Shown here piece by piece: positions 37,070-44,881 of a stretch of DNA of 64,000 nucleotides (within the stretch, counting starts at the first letter, position 1; each line of letters opens with the position of its first letter). The DNA lies in NCBI GenBank assembly GCA_903834925.1, contig CAILLA010000020.1, forward strand, positions 1 to 64,000, written 5' to 3'. Made by a program: the position numbers and the translations under genes. This DNA comes from an uncultured Schlesneria sp. Lineage in GTDB: Bacteria > Planctomycetota > Planctomycetia > Planctomycetales > Planctomycetaceae. The notes beneath the pieces are model-generated. The model worked only from the letters and a program-made list of their open reading frames with translations. It had not been told where the DNA came from and did not search any database.

Positions 37070-37632
37070 GTGGGCTGTACATTGAAAACTCGAATAATTG
37101 CAACGCACTCAAGGCTTGTGTCAAAGCTTGGGGGGGTGAATGGACCTGGGCGAATTCCGTCGTGCTCGACAGGCTAAGGTCATCGCGAGGAAACATTTTC
37201 CAAATGGGGTTGTCGTCTGGCTCACTTGGGTCATCCGTTTAGGTTCACAAGAGAATCTCAACGAATCATTCAACCAACGGGTCGCCGTCATTCCCTTCAC
37301 GAAAATCATCGTTGCTGAAAAAGGAACCGACCCAATCGGCTTCCGTGCGCGATGGGCTGTTCATTGAAAACTCGAATAATTGCCCCCATTCGAAGCTAGT
37401 GCCAAAGCTTGGGGGCGATTGAAGCATGGTGCGTTCTGTTGCGCTCGGCAGGCCAAGGCCGGCGCGAGAAAACATTTTCCAAATGGGGTTATCGTCCGGC
37501 TCATGTGGGTCATTCGTTCAGGTTCGTCGGAGAATCTCAACGAATTATTCAACAGATGGGCTACCGTAAGTCCTTTTGCGTAAATCATCGCTGAAAACGG
37601 AACCGACCCAAACGGTGTCCGTGCGCGGTGGG
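37070..37632. repeat. 282-base imperfect tandem repeat, two units
   Basis: Unit 1 is about 37070-37351 and unit 2 about 37352-37632; the anchor ATTGAAAACTCGAATAATTGC occurs at 37081 and 37363, exactly 282 bases apart. Other shared blocks are AACATTTTCCAAATGGGGTT, GAGAATCTCAACGAAT and GGAACCGACCCAA. Units differ by many substitutions, so the duplication is old. Minus-strand frames in both units share conservative changes. Confidence 0.85.
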
Positions 37633-38072
37633 TACTGCATATGGACCGTATGGATCAATTCCTGTTTTTCATTTTTGTCCTCGGGAGATACCGCGTGGCT
37701 TCATGGTTCGCGTTGGAGTCGACATTCCCTGACAAAATTATATTGATTAACCAAAATTCGACCGGCTTGAAGCATCGTTTGTGCATTAAGTCACTCGACT
37801 CCACGTGAAATTGACTGCCTTTACGATTTTTTCAGCGAATCACAGGGTGTCTACTTATGCTATTGATTTCCCTTCGACGTCGTTGCAGAAGTCGAGCTGT
37901 GCAATGGCTGGAGCAACTCAAGTCGGTAGTAACGTATTAGTTGTAAACAAAGTGCTGTGCGCGACGACCTCGTCCGAGCCGGGGTGTGATTTAAACAATT
38001 CGCCCGTCCATGCGAAACGTTCTTTAAATTCAATTTGAAGTTCCCTGTCTGGCGCAATCACCTGCCCTGATT

Positions 38073-38266
38073 GGCAACGCCGTGAAGGATTTTCCAAAAC
38101 GATACCGACGTGACGTGCCACTGCATCGGAGTCTTCTCCGACGCAGTGTCTTCAACCCGTAAACTAGCAATTGTAAGACACTGAGTGACCGAAGACGGTC
38201 ATTCAGTGGCACAAGAATTCGTTCGAACCGTTGTTTTCCCGTAGAAAAATCCTTCACGGCGTTGCC
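38073..38266. repeat. Palindromic repeat family copy D: 194 bases with perfect terminal inverted repeats
   Basis: Terminal arms GGCAACGCCGTGAAGGATTT (38073 onward) and its inverted copy (to 38266) match for 21 bases without mismatch. TGATT precedes (38068-38072) and follows (38267-38271) as a 5-base direct repeat. The inner core, 38115-38212, is the same two-hairpin core as in copies A, B and C, but the outer arms differ from those of copy A. It has the form of a non-autonomous mobile element or a structured RNA. Confidence 0.85.
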
Positions 38267-39495
38267 TGATTGGGATACGACTGCATTAAAACAATCACCA
38301 AAACATAATTGACAACGTAAATGCCTTCATTTTTCCATTTCATACACAGAAAGCCCAATCGCTATTTGAGCCAGCGAGCAAGCGTCTGCTGTATTGCCGG
38401 CGGGCGAATTTCAAAATTGTCGGATTTTGGCAGGGATTGGATAACATGTGTCTCCACACAGGGATGCCCTGATCGGACCACATTTTGAACACATTTATCA
38501 ACCAGAGTATGCACGTACTAATAAAACGACAAATATCATTAGCGATAATGATAGTACAGACTCACTGATAAAGTAGTTCTGTGATGAATAAACATGCATT
38601 ATGTCATATGTATTCAAATGAGGAGGTTACCATTGTGAGTTCGCACTAAATGATCCCATACACTTATTTAACGATAATATGTAACTCCGCGTTTGAGTGT
38701 TCGCGTGTGTGTAACACCGCTCAATAAACTGAAAACGGTATCCATCGTTTTGCGTTATTTAAAAGGGCGAGGTCTGTAAAAATGACAATTAATAGTGAAG
38801 GTTCGATTGCATGATTGCAAATCAAGCGACTTTTGTGTTTTTGCAGCGAATTTGTTGCGTGCAAGCAAACGACTGGGCGAATAGGAAATGTCCGTAAATT
38901 AATGAAAGTGCTTGAGAAAACGTGATATCTCTAATGTACGTGGCATCGCTACGCTGCTTAGAGGTGCAGTCGACAAACGCAAGCGTCAGGAGGGAACTGC
39001 GTTGAGCAGTCTGTTGCTTAGGCTCTTTTCGAATTGCACACGTGTGGAATTGCGGTGCTTTGAGAGGCTTCGATGCTAGAAATATCGCAAACTTAAGTCG
39101 CTTTGGTTATTTGATCGTCAAAAATGAAATGTGCCGACAGGACGGAACCGATTTTAAAGGTTCTCGCCTGTTATTTGAGAATGCGTGGCACGTGAGAGAG
39201 TTGAAAGATAGTAGTCGCAATCACGTAATCGTCAAATGCGTTGCGCTATGGAAAAATATAAAGGGGGGGCGAGTAGATGCTCTTGTAATAGTCGAATTCG
39301 GAAAGGTGTTTCAGGAATTGGAGTCGACCACTGATTAGCGAGTGTCATCGAGTGGTGGCGGTGAGAAGTATGGAGGCGAGTTGGTCGTTTGACCAGTTGA
39401 TCGCTTGAGTTGAGTGATTTGCTGGAAGCGAATGTGGTTCCAGTGTGTGATAAAAACTGAACGTTTCGTGTGTTTAATAAATGAAAGACTGTTTT
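38267..39495. other. AT-rich non-coding stretch upstream of the PEP-CTERM gene
   Basis: About 1.2 kb. Between about 38300 and 38900 it is clearly AT-richer than neighbouring DNA. No gene is convincing; a 98-codon frame at 39042-39338 has no recognisable domain. A perfect hairpin TATCATTA-GCGA-TAATGATA lies at 38534-38553 and includes GATAATGATA, which resembles half a Fur site. This may be a long regulatory leader or decayed DNA. Confidence 0.5.
38534..38553. promoter_or_regulatory. 8-base perfect palindrome, operator-like
   Basis: TATCATTA and TAATGATA flank GCGA. The arms are AT-rich and could form an operator. It lies nearly 1 kb upstream of the nearest start codon, so its role is uncertain. 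Confidence 0.3.
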
Positions 39496-40176
39496 ATGAA
39501 GAAGTTCGCATTGAATCTGTCTGCTGTTGTTGTTTTCGCCGCCAGTGTCGTCGCGAGTCAATCGTCGGCGATAGCGGGATCGATTTTTTACACAGCTCAC
39601 GTTGATCCACAAGCTACGTCATTTAGCACGCCTGTAGGACTTAATCGATTTGACACGTCATTGGGAACGCTGACCGACGTCACGATTTCATTTACTGCGA
39701 ATATTGTCGCAGAGGTTGACGTTTTTAATTCCACGGGAAGCTCGAAGGCTTTTACGAATGCACACGCTACCATACCGGTCAGTGTTGTTGGACCCGACGG
39801 GTCAAAGGCAAGTGGATTAGCAGTAGCGGGTCCGTTTAATGGAACGGCCTTGGTTGGGTTTAATGCTTTTACCGGAATCACCGGTTCAACGTCCGGTTCG
39901 GATATTGTTGCATCCTCGAGTTGGTCGCAGTATGAGGGTTCCGGTTTAGCATTACTGACGTTTAATTTTAATGGTGATACCGGTACGTTCGCTGGAAGCG
40001 CAAATAATGGGGTCTTCTTCGGTGGAAGTGCGACGGCCAGCGGGGACGTTAAGGTGACGTATACTTATAACCCGCCAGCAGTACCGGAGCCATCGACATT
40101 CGCGTTGATGGGTCTTGGTGGAGTGGGTCTCGCGATCGGTACTTACCGCCGACGTCAGGCTGCTGCTGGGGTGTGA
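39496..40176 (+). CDS. PEP-CTERM sorting domain protein
   Basis: 226 residues from the ATG at 39496; an ATG at 39481 would add five residues. Signal peptide about 1-28 (LSAVVVFAASVVASQSSAIAG). The body is rich in Gly, Ser, Thr and Ala with beta-strand character and no known catalytic domain. The C-terminus has the tripartite PEP-CTERM signal: VPEPSTFALMGLGGVGLAI helix, then TYRRRQ. Such proteins are sorted by an exosortase and are linked to extracellular polysaccharide, which fits the glycan cluster 3 kb upstream. No exosortase is in the window. A strong terminator follows the gene. Confidence 0.92.
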   Translation: MKKFALNLSAVVVFAASVVASQSSAIAGSIFYTAHVDPQATSFSTPVGLNRFDTSLGTLTDVTISFTANIVAEVDVFNSTGSSKAFTNAHATIPVSVVGPDGSKASGLAVAGPFNGTALVGFNAFTGITGSTSGSDIVASSSWSQYEGSGLALLTFNFNGDTGTFAGSANNGVFFGGSATASGDVKVTYTYNPPAVPEPSTFALMGLGGVGLAIGTYRRRQAAAGV

Positions 40177-40208
40177 GCGGTGACAAGTTGAAATGACAAA
40201 TGTGGCCA

Positions 40209-40241
40209 GGCCGCACGGTAACGTGCGGCCTTTTCCTTTTT
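40209..40241 (+). terminator. Rho-independent terminator of the PEP-CTERM gene
   Basis: Nine-base perfect GC-rich stem (GGCCGCACG/CGTGCGGCC) with loop GTAA is followed by TTTTCCTTTTT. It lies 33 bases after the stop codon. Confidence 0.9.
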
Positions 40242-40281
40242 GTGAGTGCTTCAGGACAGTTTGACATCTGGCAACGAGAAA

Positions 40282-41496
40282 TTACCGGTCGAGTAGGTTC
40301 AAGAGTTGATGGGCGGCAGCCTCTGCGAATTCTTGGTCATTGATGTGGTTGTTCAGCGGAATCACTTCCACCGACCTGTGTGTCCTCTGAATTCCGTCGT
40401 ATAAGGCCTCGCGCGCAGCGGGATCATCAAATGCCTTGCCGGTCTGATCGATTGCCGATACTCCTTTCAGGGGGATCAGGATCACCGTCGGACCCGTCGC
40501 CGCAGCCGCTTTTTGTCCGATCTCTTCCCCCAGCTTCCGGTTTTCGTCGATGGTCGTTCGCATTAGCGTGACCGTTGCATTGTGCTGATAGAACTTGCGG
40601 TCCTTGAATTTGTCGGGAACCGTGTTTGGAGCGCCGAAGTTGACCATGTCGAGTGCGCCGATCGAGATCACCTGTGGAATCCCATTTCGACCTGCCGCTG
40701 TCAGGCGACCGGGTCCAGCCGTCAGTATTCCGCCGACAAGTTCATCCGCCAGTTCCGTCGTCGTGATATCGAGTACCCCGGCAAACATTCCATCGGCGAT
40801 CAATCCTTCCATCGCTTCGCCACCAATACCGGTAGCGTGAAAGACGACGACTTCATATCCCGCCTGTTCGAGGATCTGGCGTGCACGTTCTACGCAAGGG
40901 GTCGTGACTCCGAACATTGTTGCTGCGATCAATGGCCGGTTTTGTGCCTCAGTCTCGTGATTGACCGGAACGGGAAACGTCACCATTCCAGCCATCGCCC
41001 GCGCCGCATTGGCAAGGATCGTTCGACTGATACGATTCAGACCCGCAATATCGACGACCGCGTTGAGCATCAGGATGTCTTTACTGCCGACGTAGGGTCT
41101 TGTCTGTCCCGACGCCAATGTGCTGACCATCAGTTTGGGTACACCGAGCGGCAACAATCTCATCGCCGCCGTTCCGATCGTGGTCCCTGCGGAACCTCCT
41201 ATTGAGAGTACGCCAGACACGTCGCCGCGAGCATGAGCTGTGGCGACGATCTTCGCGGCACCGATTGCAGCAAAGGTGACAGCTTCTCCTCGGTCTCCCT
41301 TTTTACGGACGGCCTCCAGCGCGGTACAGGCTGCTTCGAAAATCGCCTCGCGTAAAACATCCGCTGCAATTGTCGGTTCACCAAGACAGCCTGTGTCGAC
41401 AACACAGGTCGCCACACCGAATTCATGCAACAAGTCGCGAACGAATCCGACTTCGGTCCCTTTGGTATCCAACGTTCCAAGAATGTAGACAGTCAT
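40282..41496 (-). CDS. Tm-1-like ATP-binding domain protein (UPF0261)
   Basis: 404 residues from the ATG at 41496, preceded by AAGGAGTCTCG. A frame open to 41583 reads into a duplicated leader and is not preferred. Family features: MTVYILGTLDTKGTE at the start, GVLSIGGSAGTTIGTAAMRLLPLGVPKLMVST at about 125-155, GVTTPCVERARQILEQAGYEVVVFHATGIGGEAMEGLI at about 230-268. The family is named after tomato Tm-1, a resistance protein against tomato mosaic virus; bacterial members bind ATP, and their reaction is not well defined. The 5' end of the gene with its ribosome-binding site occurs in three tandem copies. Confidence 0.9.
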   Translation of the reverse strand: MTVYILGTLDTKGTEVGFVRDLLHEFGVATCVVDTGCLGEPTIAADVLREAIFEAACTALEAVRKKGDRGEAVTFAAIGAAKIVATAHARGDVSGVLSIGGSAGTTIGTAAMRLLPLGVPKLMVSTLASGQTRPYVGSKDILMLNAVVDIAGLNRISRTILANAARAMAGMVTFPVPVNHETEAQNRPLIAATMFGVTTPCVERARQILEQAGYEVVVFHATGIGGEAMEGLIADGMFAGVLDITTTELADELVGGILTAGPGRLTAAGRNGIPQVISIGALDMVNFGAPNTVPDKFKDRKFYQHNATVTLMRTTIDENRKLGEEIGQKAAAATGPTVILIPLKGVSAIDQTGKAFDDPAAREALYDGIQRTHRSVEVIPLNNHINDQEFAEAAAHQLLNLLDR

Positions 41497-41716
41497 CGAG
41501 ACTCCTTCAGTAGGGTGGGACAAGTCTTCGAAGTCCCACCGAGTCGGCGCAAAGGCCGGTCCCTTTAGTATCCAACGTTCCAAGAATGTAGATAGTCATC
41601 GAGACTCCTTTAGTAGGGTGGGACAAGTCTTCGAAGTCCCACCGAGTCGGCGCAAAGGCCGGTCCCTTTGGTATCCAACGTTCCAAGAATGCAGACGGTC
41701 ACCGAGACTCCTTTAG
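41454..41716. repeat. 103-base tandem triplication of the Tm-1-like gene's 5' end
   Basis: CGGTCCCTTTGGTATCCAAC begins at 41454 (inside the gene), 41557 and 41660, a constant 103-base step. Each unit contains the first codons of the gene (minus strand), its start, ribosome-binding site and, in the first two units, a GTGGGAC palindrome. The third is shorter, ending near 41716. Copies are almost identical, so duplication is recent. Confidence 0.93.
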
Positions 41717-41740
41717 TTCCACCGCTTCGGCGGAAACACT

Positions 41741-41858
41741 GGTGGGACTTCGAGGACTTGTCCCACGTGACGCACACAATCCAACCTGGTGACGTGGCGG
41801 AAACACTGGTGGGACTTCGAAGACTTGTCCCACCCTACAATTACTTGTCCCACCCTAC
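41741..41858. repeat. Inverted GTGGGAC palindromes, further copies
   Basis: Two copies in the opposite sense at 41741-41766 (with a GAGGAC variant) and 41808-41838, each preceded by CGGAAACACT, then a partial TTGTCCCACCCTAC at 41844-41858. They sit directly at the 3' end of the FG-GAP gene and upstream of the Tm-1-like gene. Confidence 0.85.
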
Positions 41859-41860
41859 GC

Positions 41861-43051
41861 TTACTTCCCTTGGTTCAAATACAACTTCACGTTTTGGGTT
41901 GCTCGGCCACCGGCCAGAAGATCTGGTTTTCCGTCCCCGTTGAAATCCGCCACTAGAGCGTCTTCCACCGCAACGCCCCCGTTATCAATCACGTGCTTGG
42001 TCCACTTCTGACCGGCTGTGTCGTCACACGAAAAGACGTAGAGGCCAGGTCCTTTGACTTGACCTGTTCCCGCTTCACGATGCCCAATCACCAGTTCATC
42101 GGTGCCATCTCCATCCAGGTCAGCCGCCCAGACAGCATGCCCTTGTTTCATCGAATCTTCGATCACAGTCCGTTTCAATGGCAGCGACTTGTCCTTGTTT
42201 TCTGTATAGACAGCCACACTGGTACCGTGCATCGGTTCCACGGTCGCGAGGAAGCGTCCCCCTCCATTCAGCTTTCCGAGCTTGATCTCTCCTGCACCGC
42301 GAAATTCTGCTTTATCTGATTCCGCTCCAACTCCGAGCAGAGACTTTTGAAATGTATTCGTCGATTTGCGAATCAGCGAAACCCCTTCTTCGCTTGCTGT
42401 GATCGTGTCGAGTTGTCCGTCACCGTCCCAGTCGACATGGGTATGGTTATGCATGCGGTTGAGTGTTTCATCGAGTGCCGCAGACGGCCAGCGATCGGTC
42501 TTCGGTACAGCGGGGATGGAAAAAGCCAGCAAGCGAACGCCGGTTTTGCCTTCGATGCTGCGATTCAGGGGTGAGACGACGAGTTGCGGCTGACCTGTCC
42601 CGAGGACATCGGCAACACTCATGCGATGAGTGCTTCGTTCATGGGCGATCAAATGAACCGACCACTTGTCATCCGGGTTCTGGCCTCGGGTGATCCATTG
42701 AATGCTTCCGGTATTGGTTTTGATCCAGCCAGCCCCCAAAACGAAATCAATCTTGCCATCACCATCAACGTCGTGGGCGGCGATGCAGACATTGTCCATC
42801 TCAGTCTGATCTTCCAGGATGATATGCTTCGTCCAGCTTGGTGCCTCATACCACTGAACGCGGTTCTCGCTGACCGCAACGATATCCAGTTTTCCGTCGC
42901 CGTTGACGTCAGCCTTGGCGACGGCATAGCAAACGGTCCCGATTTTTGGGTCGATCACTTGTTCGACGAACTTGGGACATCCGGCAAACGCCGATTGCGC
43001 CTGTGTCATCGCAAGTTGAATCAGCAAAACAAATGAAAATAGACGATTCAT
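41861..43051 (-). CDS. FG-GAP/VCBS repeat secreted protein
   Basis: 396 residues from the ATG at 43051; the frame extends upstream to 43324, but that covers a palindromic element and lacks a signal peptide. Signal peptide about 1-23 (FVLLIQLAMTQAQSAFAG). At least five calcium-binding FG-GAP loops occur: ADVNGDGKLDIV, HDVDGDGKIDFV, VDWDGDGQLDTI, ADLDGDGTDELVIG and ADFNGDGKPDLLAG. The propeller fold is extracellular and serves binding or adhesion; in planctomycetes it is often found with cytochrome-like DUF proteins, as here. No enzyme domain is visible. Confidence 0.92.
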   Translation of the reverse strand: MNRLFSFVLLIQLAMTQAQSAFAGCPKFVEQVIDPKIGTVCYAVAKADVNGDGKLDIVAVSENRVQWYEAPSWTKHIILEDQTEMDNVCIAAHDVDGDGKIDFVLGAGWIKTNTGSIQWITRGQNPDDKWSVHLIAHERSTHRMSVADVLGTGQPQLVVSPLNRSIEGKTGVRLLAFSIPAVPKTDRWPSAALDETLNRMHNHTHVDWDGDGQLDTITASEEGVSLIRKSTNTFQKSLLGVGAESDKAEFRGAGEIKLGKLNGGGRFLATVEPMHGTSVAVYTENKDKSLPLKRTVIEDSMKQGHAVWAADLDGDGTDELVIGHREAGTGQVKGPGLYVFSCDDTAGQKWTKHVIDNGGVAVEDALVADFNGDGKPDLLAGGRATQNVKLYLNQGK

Positions 43052-43109
43052 GAAATAGCCTTTTTCAGGACCGTATTTGTTAAGTAGAGACACTAAAAAA
43101 ATAAAACCC

Positions 43110-43231
43110 AGGCGAGCCGGGGGTGTAAACCCTAGGATTTTTAAACGTGCGCACTGCCAGAACGCCCGACCCCCTCTTCTGACCCATCCGCAATACAGAA
43201 GAATCCGGGGATTAACATCCCCGGCTCGCCT
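43110..43231. repeat. 122-base palindromic element (AGGCGAGCCGGGG arms)
   Basis: The left arm starts AGGCGAGCCGGGGGTGTAAA and the right arm's reverse complement starts AGGCGAGCCGGGGATGTTAA. About 33 bases pair with few mismatches. The middle (about 55 bases, with GACCCCCTCTTCTGACCC) is unpaired. It lies between the FG-GAP and DUF1552 genes. Confidence 0.85.
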
Positions 43232-43280
43232 GTCGTTCTTTGGATTGAAAGCGGCAAAACAATGACGGTACCCGCACCGA

Positions 43281-44603
43281 TCAAACTTCTGCCAGGGCTT
43301 CTGTTGCGTCGCCGAACTTATCAAGACGAATATTCATCTTGTCCATCATCGACATGTACAAGCGACACATCTGGCGATTCGGCTTGTCGCGGTAATCGAG
43401 CACTTTGCCGGTTTGGATTTTTCCGCCACCGCGACCAACCATCACCACTGGCAACTGGCTGGCATCGTGACTGCCGCTCATCATGCTTGAGCAGAACATC
43501 AGCATCGAGTTGTCGAGTGCCGTTCGTTCTCCTTCCTGAATCGAATCGAGTTTCTTCGCAATGTATGCCAGTTGTTCGACGAAGAACTGATTCACCTTCA
43601 GCCAATCGGGGGTGTCCGAATGCGACAACAAATGGTGGATCATGTAATCGACATTCAGATGCGGGAATCGGAGTGACGAATGATCGTTATTCAATTTCAG
43701 CGTACAGATTCGCGTTGTATCAGTCTGGAAGCCGAGGACCATGATATCGCACATTAAACGCATGTGGTCAGCAATATTCTGCGGAATCCCTTCGGCGGGT
43801 CGAGGGAGATTCGGTTTGTCGAGCGTTGGACGCCAGCCTTGCAGCTCACCTTGCTTTCCTGCATTTTCAATCCGCTGTTCGACATCGCGAACGGAATCCA
43901 GGTACTCATCAAGTTTGCGCTGGTCAGACGTGCTGATCTCACGTCGAATCTGTTTTGCATCGCTCAAAACCGCGTCCAGCACGCTCTTGTCACCCTTCTG
44001 AACTTCGTCTTTAAACAAGCGGTCGAAGGCGAGTGAGGGATACAATTCCAGCGGAGTTGGCGTTGTCGGCGAACTCCACGAAATGTGCGAGCTATAGATC
44101 ATTGAGTAATTTTTATGAACCGACGGATTTCCCGGTTCGCACCCCAACACCAGACTGGGGACTTTTGTCGACCGTCCGTAGGTTTGGGCAAGCAGTTGAT
44201 CGACGCTCGTTCCCGAATGAATCTCACCCCCGGCAGCGAGTGGTGCACCCGACAGCAGGTTGCCCGTTTGCGAGCTGTGAATATTCCCTTTGAGGGCCTG
44301 TTCGTTGAAAAGCCCCTTGATGAACAACGTCTTGTCGCGGAATCCATTCAGCGGTGCCAGCACCTGACCAAACTCAAGTCCCTGTCCGGTCTCTTTGGCC
44401 CACCATTCCTTCGCGTGAAATCCGTTTCCAGCAAAGAGGACCGCCAGGCGGACAGGAGCTTCGCTCGCCTTTTGATTGCCGCGAGTCTCGTCGCCCCAGA
44501 CCTTCAGTGATTCCATCCAGGGCAAGGCCATCGTGACCCCCAGCCCTCGAAGGAATGTACGCCGATCAAACGGATGCGAGACGGAGGAATTTTCGGAGTG
44601 CAT
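43281..44603 (-). CDS. DUF1552 protein (secreted, Tat signal)
   Basis: 440 residues. The Tat signal is FDRRTFLRGLGVTMALPWME at about residues 12-31. The body fits DUF1552: RLAVLFAGNGFHAKEWW, FIKGLFNEQALKGNIHSSQTGNLLSGAPL, LVLGCEPGN, and MLMFCSSMMSGSHDASQLPVVMVGRGGG. The fold is probably related to DUF1501 and sulfatases; the reaction is unknown. In planctomycetes DUF1552 genes follow DUF1592-type genes, exactly as here (278 bases downstream of the 1425-residue protein), which suggests that the two products act together in the periplasm. Confidence 0.92.
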   Translation of the reverse strand: MHSENSSVSHPFDRRTFLRGLGVTMALPWMESLKVWGDETRGNQKASEAPVRLAVLFAGNGFHAKEWWAKETGQGLEFGQVLAPLNGFRDKTLFIKGLFNEQALKGNIHSSQTGNLLSGAPLAAGGEIHSGTSVDQLLAQTYGRSTKVPSLVLGCEPGNPSVHKNYSMIYSSHISWSSPTTPTPLELYPSLAFDRLFKDEVQKGDKSVLDAVLSDAKQIRREISTSDQRKLDEYLDSVRDVEQRIENAGKQGELQGWRPTLDKPNLPRPAEGIPQNIADHMRLMCDIMVLGFQTDTTRICTLKLNNDHSSLRFPHLNVDYMIHHLLSHSDTPDWLKVNQFFVEQLAYIAKKLDSIQEGERTALDNSMLMFCSSMMSGSHDASQLPVVMVGRGGGKIQTGKVLDYRDKPNRQMCRLYMSMMDKMNIRLDKFGDATEALAEV

Positions 44604-44881
44604 GGAATTGATCCTTAAAAGTAACGGCTAGAAATATTCAAGACAGTGTTGATGTTGTGGCTCTGGGGACAGGCGAGGAGAATTCTTCGTTTAACCCGCA
44701 GCCGTAGGCGCAGGCGGATCGGTGTTCAGCCGATCTCTTCGGATTTCGCTGCGCAATGGATAGCAATGGGACCATGAGAAATGACACCTCGGTTTTTGAC
44801 TCGATCGCCGTGCGACGCGCTTCTCTGCGAGGCGCGGTTAAACGACAAAATAATTTGAACACCCGCCCCTTCTTCAATACT

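Noticed and set aside
37121-37588. Minus-strand peptides in the 282-base repeats as real genes
   Set aside because: They are similar to each other only because the DNA is repeated; neither has a start signal or known family. Mentioned only as an open question.
38534-38553. Fur box
   Set aside because: The half sites are in the wrong relative order for a standard Fur box and no iron gene is near.
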